Positions 1-9,929 of a stretch of DNA of 64,000 nucleotides are shown piece by piece (position 1 is the stretch's first letter; the number at the start of each line of letters is the position of its first letter). The position numbers and the translations under genes were made by a program. Location: positions 806,001 through 870,000 of the forward strand of contig JAJEBY010000016.1 of the NCBI GenBank assembly GCA_022822305.1, written 5' to 3'. The notes below the pieces were generated by a model. It made no database searches. It had not been told where the DNA came from and was given only the letters and a program-made list of their open reading frames with translations. The DNA is from Anaerolineae bacterium. Its GTDB lineage: Bacteria; Chloroflexota; Anaerolineae; Aggregatilineales; Phototrophicaceae.

Positions 1-41
1 ACACCCGCGTGCAGATTGCGGATCTCCAATGTCGCTACCAT
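1..41 (-). CDS. sufC: Probable start of SufC (Fe-S cluster assembly ATPase), truncated by the window edge
   Basis: Reverse complement of 1-41 reads ATG GTA GCG ACA TTG GAG ATC CGC AAT CTG CAC GCG GGT = MVATLEIRNLHAG, resembling the SufC N-terminus; AGGAG lies upstream. Only about 13 codons are visible. Confidence 0.5.
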   Translation of the reverse strand, partial: MVATLEIRNLHAG

Positions 42-76
42 TAGCGCCACATCTCCTCTCCACAAAATTTAATTGT

Positions 77-97
77 GGTTAATCATGCGATTTAACC
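77..97. promoter_or_regulatory. Inverted repeat GGTTAA-N9-TTAACC between sufC and the DUF59 gene; candidate operator
   Basis: Perfect 6-bp arms GGTTAA (77-82) and TTAACC (92-97) just upstream of the sufC start. Confidence 0.35.
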
Positions 98-417
98 GAG
101 TCGAACTTATGGGCAGTATATCAGCGCCAATCTGTGCTGTCAATACACATGTCTACACGCATGGGCGGCGCTATTCGTGAGTGTCTGCCTCGGCAACTGT
201 ACTGGAAAAACTTCGGGGTGTATCGATAGAATTTCATCAGAAATGGCTAGTTCTACGCTGATTGACAGCCAAGCCTCGCTATACTATGCTAAGCCTGTTT
301 CAATGGAGATTCATGCAAGGGAATTTGATCAATCCGCTGACCGTTGAATCTCCAATTGCCCGAAATTGATTGGGGCAGACCAGGGAAGGTCAGAATATCG
401 ACAAAAGGGTGCGCAAT

Positions 418-723
418 ATGGAAGACACGATTGACAAGGAAGCCGGATTGTACGAGGCCTTGCGCAGCGTGATCGATCCGGAAATCGGCATGAATATCAT
501 CGAGTTAGGTTTGGTGCGCGGCGTCGACATTGAAGAAGAAAGCGCTCACGTCAACATGATCATGACGACGCCATTTTGCCCTTACGCGCCGCAGTTGTTG
601 GAGCAGACGCGCAGGACCACTCAGGACTTCCTGGGCGTGCCGACCACGATCGAGATGGGCATGGAGATGTGGGATCCGAGCATGATGGAAGAGGGCGCCG
701 CCAGCGACTGGGGTCTATTCTAG
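418..723 (+). CDS. DUF59/MIP18-family metal-sulfur cluster assembly protein
   Basis: MEDTIDKEAGLYEALRSVIDPEIGMNIIELGLVRGVDI...MTTPFCPYAPQLLEQTR; typical DUF59 motif (VxDPEIGxNIxELGLV) and conserved Cys. The ATG at 418 is preferred over the TTG at 370. Confidence 0.85.
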   Translation: MEDTIDKEAGLYEALRSVIDPEIGMNIIELGLVRGVDIEEESAHVNMIMTTPFCPYAPQLLEQTRRTTQDFLGVPTTIEMGMEMWDPSMMEEGAASDWGLF

Positions 724-808
724 CCGCGGTTGTTTCGCTCCCCCGATTGCGTCCCAAGCGCTAGCCAAGCATGAGCCGGGCGACAAGCTCCAATTCATAG
801 GGCAGGAA

Positions 809-2962
809 TTAGGGCCGATTGCGCTGGATCCACTGCAGCGGATCAATGTAGTGCGAGATAAGTTCATTGTAGTTGAGCTTGGGCCAGTTGCCTGGTCGCT
901 GCTCAAACATGGATGTGGGACTTAGGTCGAAGTGCAAATGAGGCACAAAGCGACCAAAGGCGTCGCTCACCTCGCATATGCGCTGACCTCGTGTTACCCG
1001 GTCCCCAACGCTGACGCGCATATTCTGCACGTGCGCGTATCGGCTGTAGATGATTTGCCCGGCCGGGATATACAAGGGATCGTGCCTGATCACAACCAAG
1101 TTACCCCAGACGCCTAATCTGGCAGCAAATGTGACGACGCCGCTGGCGACAGAATAAACGGCCATGCCCTTGTCCGCGAAGGGTCGACCGAAGTTCAAGT
1201 CGGCGCCGGTGTGATAGGCTTCGCTGGGTGTGCCGGTGAAGTACAACTTGGCGAAGGGAGTGGCATCACGCCAGCCGGGCGGCCAGACCTCTGAGCCGCG
1301 ACGTTGTTCGCTAGTGCCGACGGGCGAATCGTAGCCGTCCGCCACGTTGACGCCACCGATGACGCTGGGACGGCTTCCGTTTCCGCCGGGTGGCTGGCTC
1401 GGTTCATTTGCCGGACCCGCCGGCGAGTATCCGGGCGGCGTGGTGACGATGCGGCGAAAGCGCACGGCATCAAAAGCGATTTGCTTATCCGCCTCGCCGG
1501 TAACATCGTTGAGAAAAACGCGTCCGGCATTCTCCATCGTGCGATCGAGATCGAAAATGCCCAGCGATACCCAGGTATTGCGGTTGATGCTCTGGTTAAT
1601 GTCTAGCACGACTTCGGTGGTGGTGCCGACGATGCCGTGTACCTTGTAACGTGCGCGGGTTGAAGTTGCCTTTTGATTGGGAATGAAAGCGGCAATCTCG
1701 TATAGCCCCGACTGGGGCAAGTCTTTGCGCCACTCGGCCCAAACCTTGCTGGTGCGCAGTTCCGTATTCGTGTACAGATAGTCCCAGCCCCAGGTATTGG
1801 TACGCACGTTGAATTCCGGTTTGCCGGTATATGTTCCGCTCCGGAATCCCTCACCGGCAGGCTTAATCACCACCTCGTCGGTGAAATTCTCGATATTGCC
1901 AAGCGGCGCGTCCGCGGGAGAATCGGTCAGCTCGATACGCGTGTTGACGGCCGTCCATTGCGAGATGACGCCGTAGCGCCACCAACTGATGCCCTTGGCG
2001 CCATGTTTTTGAGTCGCCAGGGTATGCGCTTCGACCTGGTCCTGTACAACAGCGTCGCCCTGCAGCACGGGTATGATCGGCTTGCCATATCCTGCCCATA
2101 CATCATATGTAGACTGCAACGCCCCTTCGGGCGTGTTGCGGAAGGTACGCCAATAGGTCTGCGGGTGCACGCTATCGACAAAAGGACTCCACTGATCGGG
2201 GAAAATCGTGTGTTTGTGATAGGGGCGCGGATCGACGCTGATGCCAATGTGATAACGCGTTCCGAGACCTCTGCGCAACTTCAGCATGAAGGGCCGGACG
2301 GCGCTCTCTCCACCTTGCCAATAGTGGGCGTAGGGCTCGATATCGAGGATCAGCGATTGCACGCCCGGTCGACTGCAAGCTTCTATTATGATGGCGGTTT
2401 CGCCTTCGATATCGAGTCCATGAGGCACGCACCAGGCATGAAAATCCAGGCCGGCGTTTTGGCAGGCGGTCACCCATTGATCGATGCTGCTGGCGCCGGT
2501 TACCGCCATATCGGTGTTGTCAAAATCGCCCATCCAGCGGGCGCCGTCAGAAATCTTGACAAAGATCTGTTCGACGTTGCCAGCGCGGCTATTGATATTG
2601 GTCAGCAGCTGGGCCCTGGTATTCTCGGCGATGCCGCTGCCTTTCCAATGCCATAGCGCGACCTTGCCGTCGTAGGGTGTTGGTGGATGTGGCGATGGCG
2701 CCGCGCCGATCGCGGGGATGAACTCGATATACCCCGTGTATACCCAGCCGCGCACGCCGGCTTTTTCGATCCAGACCCAGTTGGTGGGTGTCTTGGTACT
2801 CGGATAATAGACCACCAGAGCGTTGTCCAGGAGGTCGCCGACGTCTTGATAACTAATGCCGGGACCGCGGCGGATGTTGCTGAATGCGGCGCTCGTGTTG
2901 GCTATGGCGACAACCGGACTGCCAGGCTGATCCGGCTTGGGTACGGAAGCGGAACTACTCAT
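809..2962 (-). CDS. Multidomain protein: SH3-like domain, glycosidase-like barrel, golvesin-C-like module, C-terminal M23 peptidase
   Basis: C-terminus has HTGADLNFGRP and HLHFDL (M23 metal/catalytic motifs); YEIAAFIPNQKATSTRARYKVHG...AFDAVRF resembles golvesin-C-like domains; N-terminal NIRRGPGISYQDVG...GWVYTGYIE is SH3-like. Confidence 0.75.
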   Translation of the reverse strand: MSSSASVPKPDQPGSPVVAIANTSAAFSNIRRGPGISYQDVGDLLDNALVVYYPSTKTPTNWVWIEKAGVRGWVYTGYIEFIPAIGAAPSPHPPTPYDGKVALWHWKGSGIAENTRAQLLTNINSRAGNVEQIFVKISDGARWMGDFDNTDMAVTGASSIDQWVTACQNAGLDFHAWCVPHGLDIEGETAIIIEACSRPGVQSLILDIEPYAHYWQGGESAVRPFMLKLRRGLGTRYHIGISVDPRPYHKHTIFPDQWSPFVDSVHPQTYWRTFRNTPEGALQSTYDVWAGYGKPIIPVLQGDAVVQDQVEAHTLATQKHGAKGISWWRYGVISQWTAVNTRIELTDSPADAPLGNIENFTDEVVIKPAGEGFRSGTYTGKPEFNVRTNTWGWDYLYTNTELRTSKVWAEWRKDLPQSGLYEIAAFIPNQKATSTRARYKVHGIVGTTTEVVLDINQSINRNTWVSLGIFDLDRTMENAGRVFLNDVTGEADKQIAFDAVRFRRIVTTPPGYSPAGPANEPSQPPGGNGSRPSVIGGVNVADGYDSPVGTSEQRRGSEVWPPGWRDATPFAKLYFTGTPSEAYHTGADLNFGRPFADKGMAVYSVASGVVTFAARLGVWGNLVVIRHDPLYIPAGQIIYSRYAHVQNMRVSVGDRVTRGQRICEVSDAFGRFVPHLHFDLSPTSMFEQRPGNWPKLNYNELISHYIDPLQWIQRNRP

Positions 2963-3244
2963 GAATTGCTCCTGCCAGCGTTGCTGCGGTTCAATGCTGC
3001 GAGCAGATGATTGACGCGGAACGCGCTGCGCATCCTACAACCTGCTCGCAAAGCCAGACTATCACGATTTTGCAAATGGGAGGCGCAAATTTAGACGCGA
3101 ACCTGGATGTGTGTATGGCGCCCGCGTACCATTGACGAGCCACGAACATTTGGCGCGACTTTTGGGTATCGCAATTTGTCTGGACGAAGCCGACTTTGCG
3201 TCTAAGCGCAGATTGAATCAGCGCGATCCACCGTTACCCGAGCG

Positions 3245-4348
3245 CTAAACTACAAAGTTTCCGTCCTTGTAGAAGAGCTCGCCGTCGACCCTGATCTCGG
3301 AGTCCACACGCATATCGCAGATCATATCCCAATGCACAGCGCTGACGTTCTGGCTGCCCGTTTCCGGATAACCCATGCCGATCGCCATATGCACGGTTCC
3401 GCCAATCTTCTCGTCATAGAGAATGCTGCCGGTAAATTTGTCGATGCCAAAGTTGGTACCGATGGCGAACTCCCCGATATAACGCGCGCCTTCGTCCGTG
3501 TTTAGCTGCGCATGCAGCAAGTCTTCGTTTTGTTCGGCGGAGGCGTCGACTACTTTGCCCGCTTCAAACTTGAGCTCGATTCCGCTGACGGCGCGACCGC
3601 TGACGATGGCGGGATAGGAAAAGCGCACCCAACCGTTGACGCTGTCTTCGACCGGGCCAGTGTAGATCTCGCCACTGGGCATGTTGCGGGTACCGTCGGC
3701 ATTCAGAAAATGTCGACCGACAACACTGAGCTCGAGATCTATGTGTGGACCGGAGAGCTTGATATTCTCTTTGCCCGCGAGGTAGTCCACTTTCTCTTGT
3801 TGCACGGCGCTGAGTTTACGCCACTCGGCAGCGGGATCCTCGCGATCACAGAAGCAGGCGCCATAGACGAAGTCTTCATACTCTTCGAAGCTCATTTTGG
3901 CTTCCTGGGCCGATGCCTGCGAGGGATATAGAGTGCCGACCCAGCGGAAATCATTGGTCGCGGAGCGCCGCAAGCGAGTCTGGAGAATGGGCGCCTGGGC
4001 GGCGCGATATTGCTGCAAACGCGCGGCATCAATAGATGTCATTGACCGCGTGTTGGTTTGCGCCGTGGCACGAATATAGACATCCGCCTCGTCGACGTAT
4101 CGCTGCATGAGCGGGTCTATCCAAGCAATCTGCTCGTCGCTGGCGTGGCGCAAGAGATAACGATGCATGTAGTCGTCGTCGACTAGCAGGCTCGGGTGCG
4201 CGCCGGCATCAATCACAGCCTCGTAAATGTCGCGCAGAATTGGCAAGGCGTCGACGTTGCCGAGAATGCCCACCCACTCGCCCGGCTGCACGTTTGTGGA
4301 ATAGCCGACTAGCAGCCCGGCGAGACGTTTGCGTCTGATATCACTCAT
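3245..4348 (-). CDS. Aminopeptidase, M29-like family
   Basis: 367 aa; ...NADGTRNMPSGEIYTGPVEDSVNG... and ...IGTNFGIDKFTGSILYDEKIGGTVHMAIGMGYPETGSQNVSAVHWDMICDMR resemble M29 aminopeptidases. Confidence 0.85.
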   Translation of the reverse strand: MSDIRRKRLAGLLVGYSTNVQPGEWVGILGNVDALPILRDIYEAVIDAGAHPSLLVDDDYMHRYLLRHASDEQIAWIDPLMQRYVDEADVYIRATAQTNTRSMTSIDAARLQQYRAAQAPILQTRLRRSATNDFRWVGTLYPSQASAQEAKMSFEEYEDFVYGACFCDREDPAAEWRKLSAVQQEKVDYLAGKENIKLSGPHIDLELSVVGRHFLNADGTRNMPSGEIYTGPVEDSVNGWVRFSYPAIVSGRAVSGIELKFEAGKVVDASAEQNEDLLHAQLNTDEGARYIGEFAIGTNFGIDKFTGSILYDEKIGGTVHMAIGMGYPETGSQNVSAVHWDMICDMRVDSEIRVDGELFYKDGNFVV

Positions 4349-4374
4349 AATCTGGCCTTCTCTCCCAGGCTGAC

Positions 4375-4887
4375 CTAGTTTTCGGCCAACTCGCGAGCCA
4401 CGGCAAGCGCGGCGTCGTAATCGACTTCGTTACCGATAATGGGCACGTATTCGGCATGCTTGACAACATTTTCGCCATCGAGAACAAACACGGCGCGTTG
4501 ACAAATGCGCCAGTCCGTATCGTGCACGCCGTAGTCGTCGGCAAATTTCATGTCGCGGTGGGTCGACAAAGTTTCCGTGTTGTCGATGCCTTCGCTGCCA
4601 CAGAATCGTCCCAGCGCGAAGGGCATATCGGCGCTGACCGTGAGCACTACAGCATTTTGCAGCGACGCGGCTTCCTGGTTGAAGCGCCTGGTTTGCGCGG
4701 AACAAACGCCGGTATCGATCGACGGGATGACGCTAATCACCTTGACTTGATTGCCATAATCCGCCAGGGACTTTGCGCTTAAGTCGTTCGCGATCAGACC
4801 AAAATCGGGGGCCGCTGATCCAACGCTCAACATATCGTGCTGTACATGATGCTCGTTTTCGCCGACCATCAAGCCTTTGCGTGCCAT
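4375..4887 (-). CDS. tpx: Thiol peroxidase (Tpx family peroxiredoxin)
   Basis: SVIPSIDTGVCSAQTRRFNQEA with peroxidatic Cys and GRFCGSEGI resolving Cys. Start trimmed to MARKGLMVGENEHH; RBS-like AGGAG upstream. Confidence 0.9.
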   Translation of the reverse strand: MARKGLMVGENEHHVQHDMLSVGSAAPDFGLIANDLSAKSLADYGNQVKVISVIPSIDTGVCSAQTRRFNQEAASLQNAVVLTVSADMPFALGRFCGSEGIDNTETLSTHRDMKFADDYGVHDTDWRICQRAVFVLDGENVVKHAEYVPIIGNEVDYDAALAVARELAEN

Positions 4888-5022
4888 GTGATTACTCCTC
4901 TTTTCCTCTAATGGGATGTTACGAGAATCTCGGTTATCATGAGAATTATAAGGGCAGAGCAATCTGTATCAAGGTAGTAACAAGGCAGCGAACTCGTTCA
5001 GCCGCAAATTGGGGGATAACAG

Positions 5023-5658
5023 ATGAACCGTAATCGAATCGTCATCGGGGTTTTGGCGATTGCAATCGTGATCGTCGGATTGGTAGTCTTCGAGCCTTGG
5101 ACATACTTCATCGTCAACGAAGTCGATGAGGCTTTTCCCGGTTTGTCCGCTGCGCAGCGCGACGCCGTGCGTGATATGCCCGAGGAAGAAAAGGACGCGC
5201 TCGTGGCAATGGCCAAGGACAATGCGGCAATGGCGGAACAGGTCGCTCTAGCGCAAACCGGCGCGGATGAGGTTGTGCCGCAAGATAAGCAGGCGATGCC
5301 GCCGGATATGCCGGATGAGCCACAAGTTGTCGCCAGCGGTTCGTTCATCGACATCGATCCGATTCACGGCGCGGTAGGCACAGCGACCATCTATCAGTTG
5401 CCGGATGGCAGCCACGTTCTGCGTTTTGAGGACTTCCGCTCCAAGAATGGTCCTGATCTGCACGTATATCTCTCAACGGAGACGCCGACGAGCACATTCG
5501 CCGGGTTGGGCCCGGATGAAGTTCACCTGGGCGCGCTCAAGGGCAATGTCGGCAATCAGAACTACGAGATTCCTGCCGATGTTGACGTGAGTCTTTACAA
5601 GAGCGCCGTCATCTATTGCCGACCATTCCACGTTGTCTTCAGTTCCGCGGCGTTCTGA
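5023..5658 (+). CDS. Membrane-anchored DM13-domain protein
   Basis: N-terminal hydrophobic helix, then GSFIDIDPIHGAVGTATIYQLPDGSHVLRFEDFRSKNGPDLHVYLS...KSAVIYCRPFHVVFSSAAF, a typical DM13 domain. Confidence 0.85.
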   Translation: MNRNRIVIGVLAIAIVIVGLVVFEPWTYFIVNEVDEAFPGLSAAQRDAVRDMPEEEKDALVAMAKDNAAMAEQVALAQTGADEVVPQDKQAMPPDMPDEPQVVASGSFIDIDPIHGAVGTATIYQLPDGSHVLRFEDFRSKNGPDLHVYLSTETPTSTFAGLGPDEVHLGALKGNVGNQNYEIPADVDVSLYKSAVIYCRPFHVVFSSAAF

Positions 5659-5686
5659 TTTGGTTTGGCGGCGCGGCTGGCTGCGG

Positions 5687-7288
5687 TCAGCCAAAGTCGC
5701 GATAACGCCACTCGCCGTCGACCATCGTGCCCAATACGTTGATTGCCGCCAGCTCGTCGGCGGGAATCGCGTGGACATCTTGATCCAGCACAATTAGGTC
5801 TGCCAGGTAGCCTTCGGCAAGTTTGCCCAGGCGATCTTCCATGCCCGCCGCATAGGCGGGTCCCTGGGTGAAGCCGAGCAATGATTCTTGCAGGCTTAGC
5901 CGCGCTTCCGGATGCCATCCGCCGGCCGGCAAGCCATCCCGCTGCCGGGTGACTGCCGCGTGAATGCCAAACCAGGGATTGAGGGGTTCCACTGGCGCAT
6001 CCGATCCAAATGCGATTCGGGCGCCCTGATCCAGCTGAATGCGCGGATTGTAGGCGTATGCGGTGCGATCGCCCCAATAGCGGTCGGCTGTTACCCGGTC
6101 GGACATGGCGTGGATGGGCTGCATGGACGCGATGACATCCAGCTGCGCAAGACGGCCAATATCCTGCGGATGGATGATCTGCACATGCTCGATGCGATGT
6201 CGACGGCTTGAGCGCGGTTCGTGGCGCGCCGCTTCTTCAGCGCGAACGCTCTCCAGAACATCCAGTACATCGTGTACAGCTTTGTCGCCGATGGCGTGAA
6301 CGCTGGTGGGCAATCCAAAGCTGCTCGCGCGGCTGGCATATTCGATCATCTCTTCTTTGTCCACGAGGGTCATGCCATAGTTGTCGGGTTCACCGGCGTA
6401 GGCTTCAAACATGAGCGCGGTCTTCGGACCAAGCGCGCCATCGGCGAACAGTTTCAAGGCGCCAATGCGTATCCAGTCATCGCCGAAACCGGTACGTATG
6501 CCCGAGTCAATTGCGGCATCCAGCCACCTCTGATTAATCTGTTTCAAAACACGCAGCTTCAGGTCACCGCGTTCACGCAAGATTTGCAGCGCGGCCAGGC
6601 ACGAGGGCTCGTCAAAGTCGTGGATCATAGTGAGGCCACACTTCAAAGCCAGCTCTTGCGCCGCAGTCATCATATCCGCCAGTTGTTCGCCGGACGGGTT
6701 TGGCATCGTGTCACGCACCAGATCGCTGGCGGTCTCTAACAGAATGCCGGTGGCTTCTCCGCTGGCGTCGCGCGCGATCTGTCCGCCTTCCGGATCGCTG
6801 GTCGACCCCGTTATGCCGGCCAACTGCAAGGCGCGCGAATTGACCCAACTCGCGTGACCGCTCTTGGCTTTGAGGATGACTGGATTATCAGGCGCCACTT
6901 GATCGAGATCCGATTTTGTCGGGAATGCGCGATCTTCCCATAGATCCTGCGCCCAGCCGTGGCCGGATATCCACTCGCCCGCGGCAGTCGTGTCTGCGCG
7001 CTGCTTGACGCGCTCAAGCGCGATCGCCTTGCTCGGCACTTCAAAGACGTCAACCGCGCTCAGCGATCTGGCTTGCGATTCCCAGTGCAGGTGGGCATCG
7101 GTCAACCCGGGCAGGATTGTTTTGCCGCCAAGATTGACCTCAGCGGTGTTTGCTGATGCGAGGCCGCGAATATTCGCATCCGAGCCGAGCGCTACTATGC
7201 GTCCATAACTGATGGCCAGCGCACTAACTTGCGGATGCGGCTCATCCAAAGTGTAGATTGAGCCATTGAACAATATAGTTTGAATCAT
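5687..7288 (-). CDS. Amidohydrolase family protein (YtcJ-like)
   Basis: 533 aa; ILPGLTDAHLHWE, GHGWAQDLW, RHRIEHVQIIHPQDI and FGSDAPVEPLNPW motifs. Confidence 0.9.
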   Translation of the reverse strand: MIQTILFNGSIYTLDEPHPQVSALAISYGRIVALGSDANIRGLASANTAEVNLGGKTILPGLTDAHLHWESQARSLSAVDVFEVPSKAIALERVKQRADTTAAGEWISGHGWAQDLWEDRAFPTKSDLDQVAPDNPVILKAKSGHASWVNSRALQLAGITGSTSDPEGGQIARDASGEATGILLETASDLVRDTMPNPSGEQLADMMTAAQELALKCGLTMIHDFDEPSCLAALQILRERGDLKLRVLKQINQRWLDAAIDSGIRTGFGDDWIRIGALKLFADGALGPKTALMFEAYAGEPDNYGMTLVDKEEMIEYASRASSFGLPTSVHAIGDKAVHDVLDVLESVRAEEAARHEPRSSRRHRIEHVQIIHPQDIGRLAQLDVIASMQPIHAMSDRVTADRYWGDRTAYAYNPRIQLDQGARIAFGSDAPVEPLNPWFGIHAAVTRQRDGLPAGGWHPEARLSLQESLLGFTQGPAYAAGMEDRLGKLAEGYLADLIVLDQDVHAIPADELAAINVLGTMVDGEWRYRDFG

Positions 7289-7302
7289 GTTCGTTTTCCT
7301 CT

Positions 7303-8178
7303 TTAGGCGCTTAGTTCGCGTTCAATTTCGGACAGCGTTGGCGCGCTCTCGACCCCGCTGCGCGTGACCGAATAGGCAGCCAATCGACCGGCAATCGGCA
7401 CGGCTCTGCGAAAATCATAATCGACCAGCGGCAGGAGCCCCAGCAGGCTAGCCGCGAAGACATCGCCGGCGCCGGTGAGATCAGTTGCCGCGACATCAAT
7501 GCTGTCATATTGCCAAGATTCGGCGCCGCGATAGTAGGCGCCGCCGTGGCGCCCGTTAGTGACTATCAGATGATTGCCGAATTGTCGAATCTCGTCGGTC
7601 AGTTGCGGATACTCGCGAATGTCTTCTTCGCTATAGACAATGATGTCGATGAGCCGAAGGGCGTCTTGATCAAACCAGCGCCGAAACTTAACCAAGCCAG
7701 CGTCGTCCCAGCGCCGCATCATACCCTGCAAGGTCAGCATGATCGTAGCGTCTTTGAATCGCTGCCCCATCTCCAATGGATCTAACTCAAAAGCCAGCGG
7801 GCCAAGATGCGCCAAAGGCGCGCTCATCCAGCCGGACGGGAAATAGTCGGCCGACAAGTATTTTGCAGTGGAACGCACAAATTGCTGGCGACCACTTTCG
7901 CTGTAGACATTTTCATAGGTTAGGGACGAATGCGCCGGCAGCAGGATCAGCTCGCCAAATGGAAGCAAGTCCCCGATCAGCGATTCATCATAAGCTGCGC
8001 TGGTCAGAATACCGACTTTGTGGCCCAGCGCGGCGTAAGTTGGCGCTGCATACGATACGGTTCCGCCGAGCATCTTCGCGCCGGGCGCCAGATCAACCGT
8101 CAAGTGACCCGCGACAAATACATCTATTGTAGAGTTCAATTGTCCGCACCTGGATAGTGAACAGAAAAAGGACGCCAT
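7303..8178 (-). CDS. PfkB-family carbohydrate kinase-like protein
   Basis: DVFVAGHLTVDLAPGAKMLGGTVSYAAPTYAALGHKVGILT and C-terminal DLTGAGDVFAASLLGLL (GAGD motif). The start may be internal. Confidence 0.8.
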   Translation of the reverse strand: MASFFCSLSRCGQLNSTIDVFVAGHLTVDLAPGAKMLGGTVSYAAPTYAALGHKVGILTSAAYDESLIGDLLPFGELILLPAHSSLTYENVYSESGRQQFVRSTAKYLSADYFPSGWMSAPLAHLGPLAFELDPLEMGQRFKDATIMLTLQGMMRRWDDAGLVKFRRWFDQDALRLIDIIVYSEEDIREYPQLTDEIRQFGNHLIVTNGRHGGAYYRGAESWQYDSIDVAATDLTGAGDVFAASLLGLLPLVDYDFRRAVPIAGRLAAYSVTRSGVESAPTLSEIERELSA

Positions 8179-8218
8179 ATCAGCGTCCCTATCATAGCGA
8201 ATATCCCTAACCGAAACT

Positions 8219-8959
8219 CTACCTGGGCACGATTGTGACTTTGCGCCCCCTGCCCTCGCCGATGCTACGTGTGGTTACATCCTCGCGTCCACGCAGCGTC
8301 AAATGCACGATTCGGCGCTCGTTGGCATGCATGGGTTCAAGCGTGATCGTACGTCCCTGCTGCACGGCCTGCTTCGCCATGCGATTTGCCAGTCCGCGCA
8401 GGCGATTGGAGCGGCCGGTTTTGTAGCCGCCGGCGTCGACGATGATGTTGGCGCGCCGCTGCAATCGTCGGCTGCAGATCAGACGCACGATATATTGCAG
8501 CGACGACAGCGTTTCGCCTCGTCTGCCAATCAGTTTGTTGACGCCATTGCCAGTGATATTGAGCATCCAATGCGGGTCTTCGCCATCGACCTGGTCATCG
8601 GTCAAGTGAACGCGAATTCGGCCATCAATCTGCATTTTCTCGAGCAATTCTTCCAGTACCTGTTTGCCGACCTGCGCGTCTTCGTCGAGTTCGTCTTCAG
8701 GAACATCTTTGAGGTTATCGTCGGAAAGGCTGCCCTGATCCATATCATGGTCGTTGTCCGACATGTCGGGATCGGGCGTTCTGCGCTTGCCAATAAGCAC
8801 CATGCGCACGCGCGCTTCTCTGGCGCCGAAGCCAAAGAGACCGGTATTCGGCTCTTCCAAGACCTCAACCATGACATCACCGGGCGATGCTTTAAGCTCG
8901 GCGAGACCTTTCTTGATGGCCGCATCAACTGAATTGGCGGTAACTTCAATCATTTCCAT
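8219..8959 (-). CDS. jag: Jag/KhpB-type RNA-binding protein (Jag_N, KH, R3H)
   Basis: MEMIEVTANSVDAAIKKGLAEL; GNGVNKLIGRRGETLSSLQYIVRLI (KH); LEPMHANERRIVHLTLRGREDVTTRSIGEGRGRKVTIVPR (R3H). Follows yidC. Confidence 0.92.
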   Translation of the reverse strand: MEMIEVTANSVDAAIKKGLAELKASPGDVMVEVLEEPNTGLFGFGAREARVRMVLIGKRRTPDPDMSDNDHDMDQGSLSDDNLKDVPEDELDEDAQVGKQVLEELLEKMQIDGRIRVHLTDDQVDGEDPHWMLNITGNGVNKLIGRRGETLSSLQYIVRLICSRRLQRRANIIVDAGGYKTGRSNRLRGLANRMAKQAVQQGRTITLEPMHANERRIVHLTLRGREDVTTRSIGEGRGRKVTIVPR

Positions 8960-8985
8960 AGTAACGTCCCTTGCAGCGCCGCGCG

Positions 8986-9906
8986 CTATCGCGAAGATGA
9001 CTTCTTGCGCGGTTTCTTCTTCTTGGTGCGGCGCGGTTTTTTCACCGGTTCTTCTTCGTCTTCAAACTCGACGTCCACAATCACATCATCTTGTTTCTTC
9101 TTGCCGAAAAGCCTGTCCAATACCTGGCGACCCTGCGGGCTGTACTGCACGATGCCGATCAGATTTGACGTGACAAAATAGATCGACAGCCCAACGGAAA
9201 ACGATAGCGAAAACGCGCCGAACATAATCGGCATAATCGTGGTCATGCTCTTGGTCATGGCTTGCGCCTGACCGCCCACATTGCCGCCATCGTCATCGTC
9301 GTCATCATCGTCATTCTTGGAACTGGTTTGCTTGGACATCGACATGCTGAATTTGGATTGCGCCCAGGTTGTGATAAGCACCAAGAGCGGCAGGGCCAAC
9401 GCGTAGGGCGGGTTGTCGGTTGGCGCCTTGGTTAGATCCATTTCCGGCAATAGCTGTACCAGCTGTGGAATCGGCGTCCAGAATCGTTGCAGCGGTATAA
9501 GGGCGTCCAGGCCGGGAATGAGCAGGCGTTCTGACAGATCTACCAGCTGAAACGGAGTCGCTGCCAAGGCGAAGAAGATCGCCTGATAGAGGCCAATGAG
9601 AATGGGAAACTGAACGACCAATGGCAGGCAGCCGCCGACCGGGTTGACTTTGTTTTCACGGTACAGCTTCATCTGCGCTTGCGAGAGCTTTTCTTTGTCG
9701 TTCTTATATTTCTCTTGCAGCTTTTTCAGTTGGGGCTGAACCTGCTGCATCTTGCGCTGAGATTCTTGTTGTTTGGCCAGCAAGGGATAAGTGAGAAGTC
9801 GAATGATTACGGTCAGCACAACGATCGCCAGAACGATATCCTGGTTCAGCAAAGCATACAACCAGGTCAACATCGTCACAAACGGGTTGAGAATTATGTC
9901 CCACAT
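8986..9906 (-). CDS. yidC: YidC/Oxa1-family membrane protein insertase
   Basis: LLTYPLLAKQQESQRKMQQVQPQLKKLQEKYKNDKEKLSQAQMKLYRENKVNPVGGCLPLVVQFPILIGLYQAI; genomic context. Confidence 0.95.
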   Translation of the reverse strand: MWDIILNPFVTMLTWLYALLNQDIVLAIVVLTVIIRLLTYPLLAKQQESQRKMQQVQPQLKKLQEKYKNDKEKLSQAQMKLYRENKVNPVGGCLPLVVQFPILIGLYQAIFFALAATPFQLVDLSERLLIPGLDALIPLQRFWTPIPQLVQLLPEMDLTKAPTDNPPYALALPLLVLITTWAQSKFSMSMSKQTSSKNDDDDDDDDGGNVGGQAQAMTKSMTTIMPIMFGAFSLSFSVGLSIYFVTSNLIGIVQYSPQGRQVLDRLFGKKKQDDVIVDVEFEDEEEPVKKPRRTKKKKPRKKSSSR

Positions 9907-9929
9907 GCGTTCAAGCTCCCGTCGACGGC

